Positions 36,961 through 48,278 are shown, counted from the stretch's first letter. The stretch is 64,000 nt of DNA from Pyxicephalus adspersus (GCF_032062135.1 NC_092868.1:43318970-43382969); one strand, 5' to 3'. Translations and numbers: made by a program. Notes: generated from the sequence alone by a model not told the origin.

Positions 36961-39900
36961 GTATTATTATTATTATTATTAATAATAATAAAAATACTAA
37001 TAAACAGTATTTATATAGTGCCAAGATATTATGCAGCACTGTACATTAAATAGGGGTTGCAAATGACAGATAGATACAAACAATGATACAAGAAGAGGAG
37101 AGGACCTTGGTCCGAAGAGCTTACAATCTAGTGAGTTGGGAGAGCAGCAGACAATAGGAGGGGGGCTGTGACAGATGATGATAGGTAGGGAAGTTTGAGA
37201 AGGTGCTCTTTTAAATGTGCAGAAAGTAGGAGCAAGACAAATAGGAAGAGGAAGATCCATAGAGTTGGGGACGCTCTAGAAAAGTCTTGAAGCTGTGCAT
37301 CTGTTGAGGTTATGAGTGAGGTAGTCATTAGTAGGTCATTGGAGGAGTGAAGAGAGCGGCAGGGAGAGTATTTTTTTTACCAGGTCAGGAATGTAAGTGG
37401 GACAAGAACTGTGGAGAGATTTGAAGGCAAAGCACAGGAGCTTGAATTTGATTCTCAGGTGAAATGGAAGCCAATGAAGAGAACTACAAAGAGCTGCAGC
37501 AAGAGAGGGGCGGTGGGAAGGATGGATGAGTCTGGCTGCAGCATTCATAATAGATTGTAGAGGAGAGAGTTGGTTTAGTGGAATACCAGAGATGATGGAT
37601 TATCAGCTAATATGATATTATATGTTACTTAATAATATTAAATGATAAAATGTCAATTATAGCTAGAAATATCATTTGGCTATTTAAACTGATATAGTTT
37701 ACTAGGATAAGCCACTACGGAAATATATACACAATATAATAATGTATATATACATAAATATGCACCCATCAGATCAGATCAGAGCCCACATACTATATGA
37801 CTTTGAAAAATATTTCCAGATATGACCACCCCATTAGGAATCTGAATTTCCCTACCAACACCACCTGCCCTAGCAAATCACTAGGTTTTAATTAAGAAAG
37901 AATTACCCAAGAATAATTATCCCTACTTCTTACCAGAGTTAACAGTCACATGACTGGCATAGGCCACAATTGTGTGGAAGGGATCTTGTTGCAGTACCCA
38001 TGCTGCTTACTGCTGAACACTTACCATTTGCTGATAGAAATATTCATCATGGGGTCTGTGAGGGGTCCTCACAGAGTTGGTCAGTCTCTTAGTGGAATGT
38101 GATGACATAATTAAAGGAGGATTCTTGATCTTCATATCAGAAGATATGATATGCATATTTTAAAGAACACAATCCCTGCCTAGAAAGAGCCAGTGGAATA
38201 TCATATAAAGCTTAGTCATCATGATTGTAATGACTAAAATCCATTGAGATAAAGGCTAGATAGTGTTGGATGTCCATCGGCCAGGAAATGAGAAAGGTTC
38301 AGTCTGTGTCAGCGTGCTGTGCAATCAGAGTAGGCAATTTAAGTACAGAAGCCTGTGGAACTGTGCAAAACTAAAGGTAAGGGTGGAGTTTAACACCAGC
38401 AACCAATGCAATTCAATTTCCAGCTAGCAAAGTTTTTTGTGAATGTTCGACGAGCAACACAAGCACCGTTCAGTGTTCAATACTGGCATCTGCCAAGTGT
38501 TGGGATGAATTAACTCATGCTCCCATGTACAGTATTTATGTTACTGTGCACTGTCCAATCAAGATGGCCAGAAGAAGAAAGGAAATTTCTGTCACTGTCA
38601 CCGCTGTTGCATTGCTAAAGTGGAATTTTACCCTGCTATTTACACTTATCTCTGTTCTGACATCATTTTCTTCTTTCTCCTCTTCCTTTTTTGAGATCTT
38701 TGGCCATCTTGATTGAGTGGGCTGGGGTGACGTAACTCTAGCGCAGACATGCAAGAGTTGATTCAGTCCCAGCAAGCAGGGACTTCATTCAGTTCCAGAG
38801 AAAGCTGCTCATGTGCAGTTTACTGTTTTTGACTTTTCTCTGGAGCAGCGGTTTGCCAACCAGTGGTCCGCAAGAAAATTTTGGTGGTCCGCGGCTCTGG
38901 CTGGTGCATCCCTGAGCATGGTCAGGAAAAGGACTCTGCTCAGGGGACTCACAGGCTAGAGCCACGGACCATGTCCCCTGTATCCCAGGCTCAGGGAAGT
39001 GGGCGAGTTGTATCTCCGAACACAACCTTTCCCACTCTCCCACTGCAGGCTCAGACCTGGCATCATGAAGTTCTGGCATCATGAAGTTCTGGCATCATGA
39101 CGTCACTAAAGGAGAATTTTCTTCCCTTTTGAGTGACACCCGTGCATGTGCGGTCCGGAGCCAGCAAATTTTGTGGTCTGCCAGTTCGAAAAGTTTGGCA
39201 ACCACTACTCTGGAGCGATCAGCCAGGTACTGTATAAATAAACATTGCAGAAGGAACATCATCTACCCATTTCTGCAAATATGCCCTGATTAAGCCAAAA
39301 CTTTTAAAAGTGGAACTTTTAAAAGTTCAACTTTAACAGATGGGTCTGTCATTGTCACCCATATAGGTCTTCCATTGTCACCCACCTGGGAAAAAGAAAT
39401 GAACAGTTACATGACAGCTGTTTTTCATTTTTAGGTATAAGCCTAAATCTAAAACTGAAATCTTTAAACAGGGGCAAAGGGTTGTGATTTATTTGACAAA
39501 TGGAGCTCTAATTTAAAATTCAGATTAGGAGTACAGAGGTGGGTTAAGTTTTCAGATATAGAAATGCAGATGTACATTTCACTTGAAGATACCATAGCTG
39601 AGAGTAAATATACCACTATGCGGCATCATTCACAAAACTTTATCCTCCTGTCCTCATGTGCTCTGCACCAATCTGATCAACTCCCATAGCCCTTGGCACT
39701 ATATAAATACGATTTGTGCTGTAAATTCCAAAAGAAACAGGTAAACAAATACATTTTCACAACATAGACAGTGCCATTGCACTCAAATTAATGTAAAGTT
39801 TTTATCATCCAAATAGAAGGAAGATATGACCTGATACTAGTAATATTTCTTATATTGGGTAAAAAAAATGTTTTAGTGGATGACACCCACCGAATGAACA

Positions 39901-42900
39901 GCCAGGGCTTTCAGAAACAGAGGTTAGTTATGGCAGCTTTCAGGCTGAGATTGAGGAATCCTAAATGTTACATGTTTACCTGAAGTACATCGGCCAGTAG
40001 TTACTACATAGTATAAAAAAGCCACTTTCCAAAAGTTTTTGGAAATCTGCCATGTTTTTCACATACCAGTGAACAATAAAAATTTAAAGTCATGTATTAA
40101 ACGTAGGTTAGCAATATGTAAAAGACCAGACTGTCTGTTTTTAAAATTTTTGAATATTTTGGTAATATGTCAATATCCTGTTAATACAACTATTGAATAG
40201 GTGCTTCCGTTCTGCTTCTGGCACCATTGGAAGACCACTCAGTCAAAACTTTGCCTACCTCCACCAAAAGGCCTTTAGAAGAAGAGGACATTGCTCCAAC
40301 TTCAGGAGCTTAGGGAAAAGATATAAAAAAAACAATGTTCTGTATCATCCACTCCTTTCAGCACTCTCTTGAAGTGTGCAGAAGTAATGTTCTGTCTGCC
40401 TATACCATTAAAAAGTTATAAAAAATTAATACAAAAAAATAAGTCAGTTACAATTCTTTTAAGGCAAACAACATGCCCTAAAATGCCATTTTAAAACTTT
40501 AACTTTGGTCAGTCTAGGAACTAAAGTCCTAAGTTAATGTGATCCTGAGACCTAGGGATTACCCAGGAAAGTAGAAAACTAGTTGAGAATAAAAAAAAGT
40601 ATATGGATGCACTACAGGAAGGATGCAAACCCCAAGTCCTAAAGGTTGGAAACAGGGTTAAGAAATATAACATTAATTTACATGTATCTCCAGAACCTAA
40701 ATAAAGCCAGCAGGCTTCTCAACCCATGATTTATATATCATTTTTAGAAGGACTGGTCAATATATAGTAATTTGTCACCAAATGTTGTATTGTTTTATTA
40801 AAAACCATAATATTGTACCTGATGACCTTGTGTTTCAAAATAATCTTTACATCATTGGGCAGAACAGTGGCTCAGGGGTTAGCACTCTGTCTTTTGCAGC
40901 GCTAGGTCCTAGGTACAAATCCCAACCAGGACACTATCTGCATGCAGGTTCTCCCTGTGTCTGCATGGGTTTCTTCCCACATCTCAAAAACATGCAGTCA
41001 GGTTAATTGGCTTCCCCCTAAATTGACCCTAGACTACATTCATGACGTATGACTATAGTAGGGACATTAGATTGTGAGCTCCTTTGAGGGACAGTTAGTG
41101 ACATGACTATGGACTTTGTACAGTGCTCTGTAATATGATGGCGCTATCTAAATACTGTGTAATAATAATTGCAAGCAATTCTAAATTTTTGTTCCACTAG
41201 TAACCTACATCTATTACGTTCTAGGTTTTCCCCGATGGTGTTTATCTATCTGTGTTCTGTTCTTCCTTCTATTTTTATCATGGAACTGGAATTCCTAGAA
41301 ATCAGAATTAATATGAGCAATACAACACATCATGAGTGTATGGACAGTGTAGGTATTTTTTTTTTTTGATTCACCTATTAGGTAAAGTTTATATCTGTGT
41401 AAAATAAAAAAAAATATTGGTTTATTATTATAATATGGTTTAAAAAAACTGCTTATTTAATTGGGGGTCCTTGATTTTAAAGCTGAGCACTAGTTTAATG
41501 GTTGCTGATTTGAGAAGATATAAAAGAGAGAATTTCTTACCTTGCTTCCCCAGCAGCCAATGCTCCTCTCTGGTCCCATCCCAAGATATAGACAGGCATT
41601 TGAAAACCCTGGTCCTACATTGTACAGGATCATTACACTGGTGAAGTTACAAATATAAATCTGCCTGTCTTGAAAGGCTGGCTACAGATTTCACTGCCCA
41701 GAGATACCGGGTGCCCCATGCTAGCCAAATTAGCCATTCACCCATCTTTTCCCCCGTCTCTAGAACAGAATGGCATTTTGCATTTTCATTCATCTGTCAT
41801 TGCAAACGATCACAAAAAATTGCTTCCAACGACAGACATGTGAATTTGGAAAGGGTATTACCGGTCCCCTACCCACATCACCCTGTTGCAAGAGAGTAAA
41901 AGCAGAACACTAATGAATTCATTCCTTGGACATCTCACTAATACGCACCAGTCTTGTGTCCTGTGCTAATTCTCTTTTCCCATCTTTAGGCCTGATTTAC
42001 TAAAGTGTTCAGATGCTGGAGAGGATACACTTTCATCAGTGAAGCTGGGTGATCCAGCAAACCTGGAACGAATTTCTTCGCTATTTCCCAGCAAGTGTTT
42101 TAAATCCAGGACCAGATCCATTCCATGTTTGCTGCATCATCCAGCTTCATTGATATCAGTATATCCTCTGTAGCCTTGGAGAGCTTTAATAAAACAAGTC
42201 TTTAGAGTTCAGTAGACCTCAAGAGGATAATTCCAAGTCAAATTATTAATTTCTATTATATTTTTTTTAGTATTTTATCTGCTAGGTATTCATGTATACA
42301 TAGTACTGTATGCAAGCCCAATTAGTATATAATAATTTCAACTTGATCTAAAAAGTCAAAGTTTTTCTTCTTTTAGTTAAAGCCACAAATATACAAATTC
42401 TTCTTTTTGATGTACTATTTTTCTCTCCCTCAGGTTCATACAGAATACTCCACTGAGATTCAAGCCCTGGAGGAGACCTTGATTTTGGTCCTGGTCTTAG
42501 GACGCTGGTTGATGCCAAAAGGTTACATGAACAGAGACCAGCTCTGTCAACTTCTCTTGACGTACCTTGCATTGGGGGCGGACATATTGGATATTTTACA
42601 ACTTATCAAGGAGACAAAAATCAATACAAACAAGCCTGCTACTGTTGTTGGTTTGTGCCTTTTTTCCTGGGCAATCCTACAATTCACAATAGTGTTAACT
42701 CAGACAGCGTCACCAAAATCTCAGATAACAAGCCCCGTGGAAGCATCACCATCAACAAACAACCGAACGAGACCCGCTACACCCGTCTGTTGCACTACTG
42801 AGATATGGAGTGTGATTGTGACAGTTGGAATGCAAGATGGACCATTTCTCATATACCGAGTTTACTTGGCCACTGCAGAGGGAGTTTTTAATGAATCTCT

Positions 42901-43051
42901 GACCTTTTTTGTTTGTAAAAATGCTTTGACAGTTATTATTGAAATATACAGAGTTAGTATAATTCTGGGCAGGGGGAGATGTAAAAGGAAAAAATCTCAA
43001 TCTGCTGCTGTAGCTAACCAAACAAATAATGCTGAAACTGAGATGACATAA
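36764..43051 (+). CDS. TMEM26-like transmembrane protein, copy 1
   Basis: Coding join 36764-36960, 41225-41348, 42434-43051; 312 residues. Resemblance to vertebrate TMEM26 rests on the N-terminal 'SRLFFGLHG' helix, the exon junction inside 'EWKW|FSPMVFIYL', GRWLMPKG, ADILD and QDGPFLIYR. About eight hydrophobic segments are visible (roughly residues 7-27, 38-57, 68-88, 118-137, 146-165, 175-197, then around the DGPFL motif and near the C-terminus). A sequon NTT lies in the loop before exon 3. The biochemical role of the family is not established; it should act in a cell membrane. The ATG exon begins with an acceptor (CACAG, 36744), so a 5' UTR exon lies upstream. The C-terminal half is one exon of 618 bp, ending basic and polar. 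The first donor abuts an L2 tail. The alternative of a pseudogene is unlikely, as no stop or frameshift is seen. Confidence 0.88.
36961..37600 (-). mobile_element. L2-type LINE, 3' part of ORF2 plus 3' tail
   Basis: On the minus strand, frames around 37548-37336 read AAARLIHPSHRPSLAAAL, LHWLPFHLRIKFKLL and FKSLHSSCPTYIPDLV, the characteristic C-terminal end of L2/CR1-class reverse transcriptase proteins. The 3' UTR follows (cgaagagcttacaatctagt inverted) and ends in a TTA microsatellite at 36962-36990. The reading frame shifts and is truncated; a fossil. Confidence 0.75.
38556..38715. mobile_element. 160-bp element with perfect 15-bp inverted ends
   Basis: CAATCAAGATGGCCA at the left is exactly inverted at the right (TGGCCATCTTGATTG). 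The interior is partly self-complementary (gaagaagaaagga / tcctcttcc). It looks like a small MITE; no family assigned and no clear target duplication. Confidence 0.55.
38846..39207. mobile_element. hAT-type element, family H2 (copy 3)
   Basis: Left end CAGCGGTTTGCCAACC, right end AGTTTGGCAACCACTA, flanked by an exact 8-bp duplication ctctggag (38838-38845 and 39208-39215). This settles the hAT assignment for the family. The interior contains a short direct repeat of gcatcatgaagttctg at about 39060-39092. 362 bp, in the intron of the first TMEM26-like gene. Confidence 0.9.
40857..41169 (+). mobile_element. tRNA-derived SINE with L2-like tail (copy 2)
   Basis: A-box-like agtggctcaggggttagc and B-box-like ggtacaaatccc lie in the head; the tail ends ggcgctatctaaatactgtg then a TAATAATAAT run. 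It lies just before the second coding exon of TMEM26-like copy 1 (41225), about 55 bp from its acceptor. Confidence 0.78.
41225..41348 (+). CDS. TMEM26-like copy 1, second coding exon
   Basis: The acceptor ends TTCTAG at 41224. The first G completes the Trp codon. It encodes FSPMVFIYLCSVLPSIFIM and ELEFLEIRINMSNTTHH. The donor GTAGGT at 41349 is chosen because it leaves phase 0, which is needed to enter exon 3 without a stop, and because the second copy also exits in phase 0. Confidence 0.85.
41989..42199. mobile_element. palindromic foldback element, family F (copy 3)
   Basis: Starts ggcctgatttactaaagtg and ends ggagagctttaataaaacaag. Inner parts gtgatccagcaaacctgga and tttgctgcatcatccagc pair. 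Lies in the second intron of TMEM26-like copy 1. Confidence 0.75.
42434..43051 (+). CDS. TMEM26-like copy 1, last coding exon
   Basis: The acceptor ends CTCCCTCAG at 42433. The 618-bp exon reads from VHTEYSTEIQALEETLI through GRWLMPKGYMNRDQL, ADILDILQLIKE, GLCLFSWAILQF, MQDGPFLIYRVYL and IIEIYRVSII to TAA 43049-43051. A serine/threonine/proline-rich stretch (about residues 199-229) separates the sixth and seventh hydrophobic segments. Confidence 0.88.
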   Translation, partial: VHTEYSTEIQALEETLILVLVLGRWLMPKGYMNRDQLCQLLLTYLALGADILDILQLIKETKINTNKPATVVGLCLFSWAILQFTIVLTQTASPKSQITSPVEASPSTNNRTRPATPVCCTTEIWSVIVTVGMQDGPFLIYRVYLATAEGVFNESLTFFVCKNALTVIIEIYRVSIILGRGRCKRKKSQSAAVANQTNNAETEMT

Positions 43052-43478
43052 TGAGCGGTGGTCCCTATAGTTCAAGGAGATCATGCACAAGGTTCAGTAG
43101 GGGACATGTATCACACACAATACCTACAACTAGACCTAAATCAGTTTATAATTTCAATGCAATGGTAACTTTGGATATTAGTGACCCCTTCAGACCTGGC
43201 AGATAACTGGGACAAGTTTTCAGGTTTACCACTGAATTATTACTGCAAATTAGACAGATTTGTACTCAGATGCACAAATAGGAAGTGGCAGGTTTTATTC
43301 TGCCCCTGTTCTATTCTGTTTTAGAACAGCATTGTCTTTTTGTTCATGCTTGCCTGCCTTATGTTCTGTTCTACAAAACAAATACATGTGCCCAAAGAAA
43401 CACACACGCTTGGATTTGGGAACCAATACCGAAGGATTTAGAATGCAGTGTTTGAACTGGGTTTGTAGTGATATACTG
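43052..43478 (+). other. sequence downstream of TMEM26-like copy 1, 3' UTR candidate
   Basis: No canonical AATAAA was found in this interval, so the transcript end is not placed. No other feature seen. Confidence 0.3.
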
Positions 43479-43590
43479 GGCCTGATTTATTAAAGCTCGC
43501 CAAGACTGGAGAGGATACACTTTTATCAGTAAAGCTGGGCGATCCAGCAAACCTGGATCGGATTTCTTCAAAGTCATTTGCTATTTGTTA
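43479..43590. mobile_element. half of a palindromic foldback element, family F (copy 4)
   Basis: Only the left arm is present: gcctgatttattaaagctc through gatccagcaaacctgga to about tttgctatttgttaa. The right arm is missing, which suggests deletion of one hairpin arm. Confidence 0.7.
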
Positions 43591-44062
43591 ATTTGTTAAA
43601 CATGCTTTCTTTAAATGTAGTATGGAAATGGCAATAGGAATGCAGCTTACCTGCCCTTTTGTTCATCATAATGAAATCAAGTGATCAAGTGCAAGTAGGT
43701 CTAGAAGGTCTCCATTGATGTTCTTCTTGTACTTTCTGACATATTGCATATTGCCTAATCATGAGCATTTGTGTGTGTTGGCGAACTCTGTGTCAACAAC
43801 AAAATCTATGGGTGGCCAAGCATTAAAAATCCAAAAAGTGTCAGGGTAAGTATTAGTATGTCATTAGCATTCACCGAAGGATGGCCTTTAGAGATTTAGG
43901 GGCCCCATACTAGATTAAATTCCTTGGCCTCCCTTCCCTATGTCCAAAAGTTTTACCATTGCAAAAGCCAAGTTCTTGTGACCAGGGCCCAGAACAGTAC
44001 CCCTTGTTCTCCCTTTATGGGGGCCTGGGTCACAGTCTGGAACCCTTAATCATGCACAATGA

Positions 44063-44269
44063 GCCTGATTTATTAAAGCTCTGCAAGGCTTGAGAGGATA
44101 CACTTTCCACATTGAAGATGGGTGATCCAGCAAACCTGGAATGGATTTGCTATTTGTTAGCAAATGTTTTCAATCCTGGACCAGACCCACTCCAGGTTTG
44201 CTGGATCACCCAGCTTCACTGATAAAAGTCTATCCTCTCCAGCCTTGGAGAGCTTCAATAAATCAGGTC
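44063..44269. mobile_element. palindromic foldback element, family F (copy 5)
   Basis: Arms gcctgatttattaaagctc and gagcttcaataaatcaggtc; centre tttgctatttgttagcaaat; inner arms gggtgatccagcaaacctgg and caggtttgctggatcaccc. One of the best-paired copies. Confidence 0.82.
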
Positions 44270-45097
44270 CGTTGCATACATTACATATATGATGGTGACA
44301 CAATATAATGTTTTGTATAATCTTTTGATTTTCCTAATTCTGTACAGGAAGCAATGCGCCGGCAGCTTTTCTGACCTTTCTGAAAACAACACCTAGATTT
44401 TCAGTGAAAGACCTTAAATCTACCATCATACATAATTGTAGGATGTAACTTCATCTATGGTTTACAAACATTTTGAATAAGAAAATACATGTTGAATGAA
44501 AATGTTGATTTGTTTGTTTTAGAACAGTAAAAGTTTTTCTGTCAGATACATTTCTTTATACCTCTATTAAAGTGTATGTAAACCCTAACAAAGATATTTT
44601 ACTATTTGGTCTGTTAAACACACAATTAGAAGCAATTTTATGCATCCGTGTAAAAATATCTGTTGAACCTGTCAGAACCATTTTGTGCCTTCTGTACACT
44701 TCATTTGTTATTTAACCTTCCAAGTTCTAATCCCGGACTGCAGAATGAATATCAATGATATTGCAGTTCAAGTAAATGAATAGCTATTGTTTTAGGTATT
44801 TACAGATTCTTTAAAGGAATAAAACAACAATATATGTTTTTTTGTCATTTTGTTACCTTGATGTACACTTTTTTTCACATTACTTTATTTTCCTTTTAGT
44901 AAGGGTCAAAAATACATACATTCATAGAAAACCATTGTCAATCCAGAAGGGTTAGAACTATCAACAAAAAACATTAGCGCAAAGGCATACATATACCCAT
45001 AGTTCTGATTATATGGCATTATACAGTATACAATATAGACATATCATCTAAAGAGGCATATATCTTTAGGTACACAGATACCTCCTATGTTCTAGAG
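44270..45097. other. intergenic, no gene seen
   Basis: AT-rich sequence without recognised exon, RNA gene or bounded repeat. Confidence 0.35.
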
Positions 45098-45394
45098 CAG
45101 TGGACGCCAACCTAGGGGTTGTCACGGCCAATAATTTCACGGACTTTGGACTGTGCATGGGCGGGGACCCGCGTGTCACTCAAAAGAGAAGACACTTCCC
45201 CCAGAGTGACGTCATAATGCCAGAATCCACCTACTCTTCCATTGCAGATCTGAGACAGAGACACACCCGCCCACCTCCCCGAGCCTGCAATCCATATGGG
45301 GGACATGGTCCGAGGCTCTAGCCGGTGCGCACCAACTAGAGCCGCGAACCACCAAAATTTTCTTGTAGACCAGACCACCGGTTGGCAACTGCTG
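45098..45394. mobile_element. hAT-type element, family H2 (copy 4, inverted)
   Basis: Left end CAGTGGACGCCAACC, right end GGTTGGCAACTGCTG, flanked by ttctagag and ttctagac (seven of eight match). The interior matches the other copies in the opposite orientation (cacccgcccacctccc). Confidence 0.85.
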
Positions 45395-46110
45395 TTCTAG
45401 ACAGTCTACAAATAACTTCCAATAGAACCAAGTAGCTTCAAACCTCTCTGTCTTGTCATGAAGGCTCGCAGAGAGGTCTTCCATTAACATTATCTCAATA
45501 TTATTGTGGGCTATAGAGTGGTAGGCAGGGGATTTCCAATTCAGTGGGCTGCAGATTTTGGCTGCAATTAGAAGCTGCCTAACCACTGAAATTTTGTGAA
45601 TTTTAAGTGATAAGGGAAATTGGTATTTCTCACCACAGACCAGAAGAGCCACAGGACTGGGCAAGACTAGAATGTATGGAGCATGGAACCCACCTCTTCA
45701 TCACACCTCCAGCAGCAGTCAGATATAGTTGGGTAAATTTGATGGGGATGAACAGGTGTACGTTACCATTTGGAAAGAATTTTGAAATTGAGCTCTAGGA
45801 TTGTGCTGCAGGATGAGTGCTGGGCCAGCCAAATGTTTATCCTCTGTTTTTGAGGGGTTTACCTTGATGTATACATTATTGAATATAGATACCTCTAGAA
45901 TTACAATGTAGAATGATTGCATGTATAAGCATTTTATCTTAAAGTGTATCTAAAGTACTTTGTTCTTCAGGTGTTTTTTGATCTCTCCATAAGGAGATTC
46001 ATCCTATTTGTTCTGATGACCACTGAATTTAGAAGAAATTCCAAAATAATAGGTTGGACACAGAATAGGAATATATTTTCACTTGCCTCATGTTCTGTTT
46101 CTGAAACAAA
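45395..46110. other. intergenic, no gene seen
   Basis: No recognised exon or bounded repeat. Around 45400-45800 the sequence resembles a worn retroelement in composition, but I can support no family. Confidence 0.3.
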
Positions 46111-46336
46111 GGCCATGATTTAATAAAGTTCTCCAAGGCTGGAGAGGATACACTTTCATCAGTGAAGCTGGGTGATCCAGCAAACCTGGAATGGATTTCT
46201 AAAAAAAGTCTTTAGCTATTTGTTAGCAAATGTTTTCAAGTCTGGACCAGATCCATTCTAGGTTTGCTGGATCACCCAGCTTCACTGATGAAAGTGTATT
46301 CTCTCCAGCCTTGGGGAGCTTTAATAAATCAGGGCC
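46111..46336. mobile_element. palindromic foldback element, family F (copy 6)
   Basis: Arms ggccatgatttaataaagt and ctttaataaatcagggcc, inner arms gaagctgggtgatccagc and gctggatcacccagcttc, loop near tttgttagcaaatg. Well preserved. Confidence 0.82.
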
Positions 46337-46828
46337 AAAATGTAAAGGAAATTCTCCCAATGGAATAGGTTTAAAAACATATATTGTAAGTAGGACAATT
46401 AAATATGAAACCATTTTCGAAATGTGTATTACTTACTCTGGTATACCTATGTAGGATCTTAAAAAAATATGTATATAGGGGAAAGGGGTCAGTTTACCCT
46501 GTGATATGGTTTTTACCCACCCCAATAGTGACGACATAGGGGAAAAGCCAGTCCTGGACCTCATCCTGCAGACTCTTTAGCTTGCATTAGCCAAGCCCTT
46601 CAAATGTCTTTGGTTGTGATCTGGTTCTCTCTCTCTTTTGGTATGGTATTTGGTGGCCAGAATAAACAGTTCTTCTTGACTTGGCAAGGTGACCGTATCT
46701 GCTGAATCTTGGGTAGTTTCCTTTTTTATTCAATAAGATGGTGGGCATATGGACTTAGACATTGTTTTGTTGTATGCTTCCTCTTCCGTGATTTGTACAC
46801 TGATGTGGGGCTATTTTTCCATTTACAT

Positions 46829-46854
46829 CTAATATGTAACTCGGGGATTACCTG
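46829..46854. mobile_element. terminal fragment of family P (pogo/Tigger-like)
   Basis: The right-end sequence atgtaactcggggattacctg followed by TA is present with nothing recognisable to its left. This is a short remnant. Confidence 0.5.
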
Positions 46855-46959
46855 TATTTTAAACTGACTTTTTTATTAATATAACAAAACGTTACCTAAA
46901 ACATACCTAAACTCAACATTTTCACTGTACATAAAATGGTGGACAACCCTTATATGTAA

Positions 46960-47220
46960 AGGGAAAATCTTCTCAAAATGATCAAACGCAAGCGCAGTGA
47001 GATCAGCTCTCTTTTTCCCCCTTTACAGCAAGCTACATCCCCCCATCTCGCACCTGCTCAGTGCGAGATCGGGTGACGTGACAAGAAGACAGAGGAAGAA
47101 AACAGAAGTGAAGAATGAAGATGGTGGCGTGGGACGACGTGGGGCGGTATCGCGGGAAGGCCAGCACTATCGAGGGAATAAAGGTAAGTGTCTTTGTTTT
47201 CGGTTTAGTTCCGCTTTAAC
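46960..47220. repeat. GC-rich dispersed repeat (family also near 51420-51660)
   Basis: Shares gtgagatcagc, aatctcgcacc-like and gcgagatcgggtgacgtg words, in the same order, with 51440-51530, followed by gttccgctttaa / gttctgctttac. Boundaries uncertain; likely a non-autonomous transposon. Confidence 0.45.
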
Positions 47221-47651
47221 TGTGATAACCCTCAGTCAAATCTGGGCATCTGGCCAACTTAGCTTCTTCTGCTTTATCTGTACAAACAAGCTACACTGAG
47301 TGTATAAAGAACCACACCTTATCATAAGTGATCAAAGCCTCAAAAACATTTAGAGGCAATTTATGAAATGGCGAGCATTGTGTTCTCCCCGGCAAGATAA
47401 TTTGCACAAATAATGCCTTTCTTTCTGTTCTGTTTCTTTCTATTCACCTAATCCACTGAATGGAGTTTCTAAACATTATTTTAGGTTTAATCAAATCATT
47501 ACTGATCATCATCATAAAAAGTTTGATTGCCCTTACCTAAATGTGCCAAAACAAAAAAAAGGGGCTCTTTTTTCTGATTACAAGTTTTGGATAAAATGGT
47601 ATTTTAGTCAAAAATAGTTCTTGTATTTATTATTGTACATGGATGCAATAG

Positions 47652-47853
47652 ACCTGATTTATTAAAGACTGGAGACCATAGACTAATATGGAGGAACCTG
47701 TCCATAGACAATGATTTCTTAAAAATAATTTGCTTAATAATTGGCAAATGTTTTCAATCCTGGACTAGATCCTTTCCAGGTTTGCTATATCACCCAGCTT
47801 CATTCATGATAGTCTATGGTTTCCAGTCTTGGAGAGCTTTAATAAATCAGGAC
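47652..47853. mobile_element. palindromic foldback element, family F (copy 7)
   Basis: Arms acctgatttattaaagac and gctttaataaatcagga, inner arm parts diverged (ccatagactaatatgg / catgatagtctatgg). It lacks the usual left-arm word gatccagcaaacctgg, so it is an older or recombined copy. Confidence 0.65.
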
Positions 47854-48207
47854 CATTGGAGGACAAATTGGGACACAGACAAGATCTTCTAAAACTTTAG
47901 GTTATTTATAACTTCATATCACAGGATATTCAGTGTTCACAATCTTCAAGTATATGTGCCTAACAATCTGCATGCAACTGGCTAGAGGCTTTTCATGTTT
48001 TCAGGTACCACTTTTGCTTTTGAAGGCTCCATTTATTTTTTGCTTGAATCCTATTATTTCTCACCCACCCAGCAAAACAAAAGTATTTTTTGGAAGAAAA
48101 CTTACTATGCAGAAAAAAAGTGTAATTTCCTAGACACTTCTTCTGCCTTAGCCTGAACTTCCTTTGCAAGCAGACAAATAGTATCCAGGTGTAGATACTT
48201 TCATGAT

Positions 48208-48278
48208 CAGCGGAGTCAGGAGAAGTACCCCAGCTGGTGAGGACCACCAAAATTTTGTCCACTGGTTGGCGACCACTG
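48208..48278. mobile_element. fragment of family H2 hAT element
   Basis: Only the terminal parts remain: cagcggagtcaggagaag and ccaccaaaattttg...ggttggcgaccactg. The middle (about 200 bp) is deleted. Confidence 0.55.

Noticed and set aside
41225..41352. Alternative donor GTATTT at 41353 for TMEM26-like copy 1 exon 2
   Set aside because: It would leave one extra base and bring a stop codon early in exon 3; GTAGGT at 41349 keeps phase 0 as in copy 2.
45212..45664. 150-codon open frame on the - strand
   Set aside because: It starts outside and ends inside a hAT element; it has no recognisable product.
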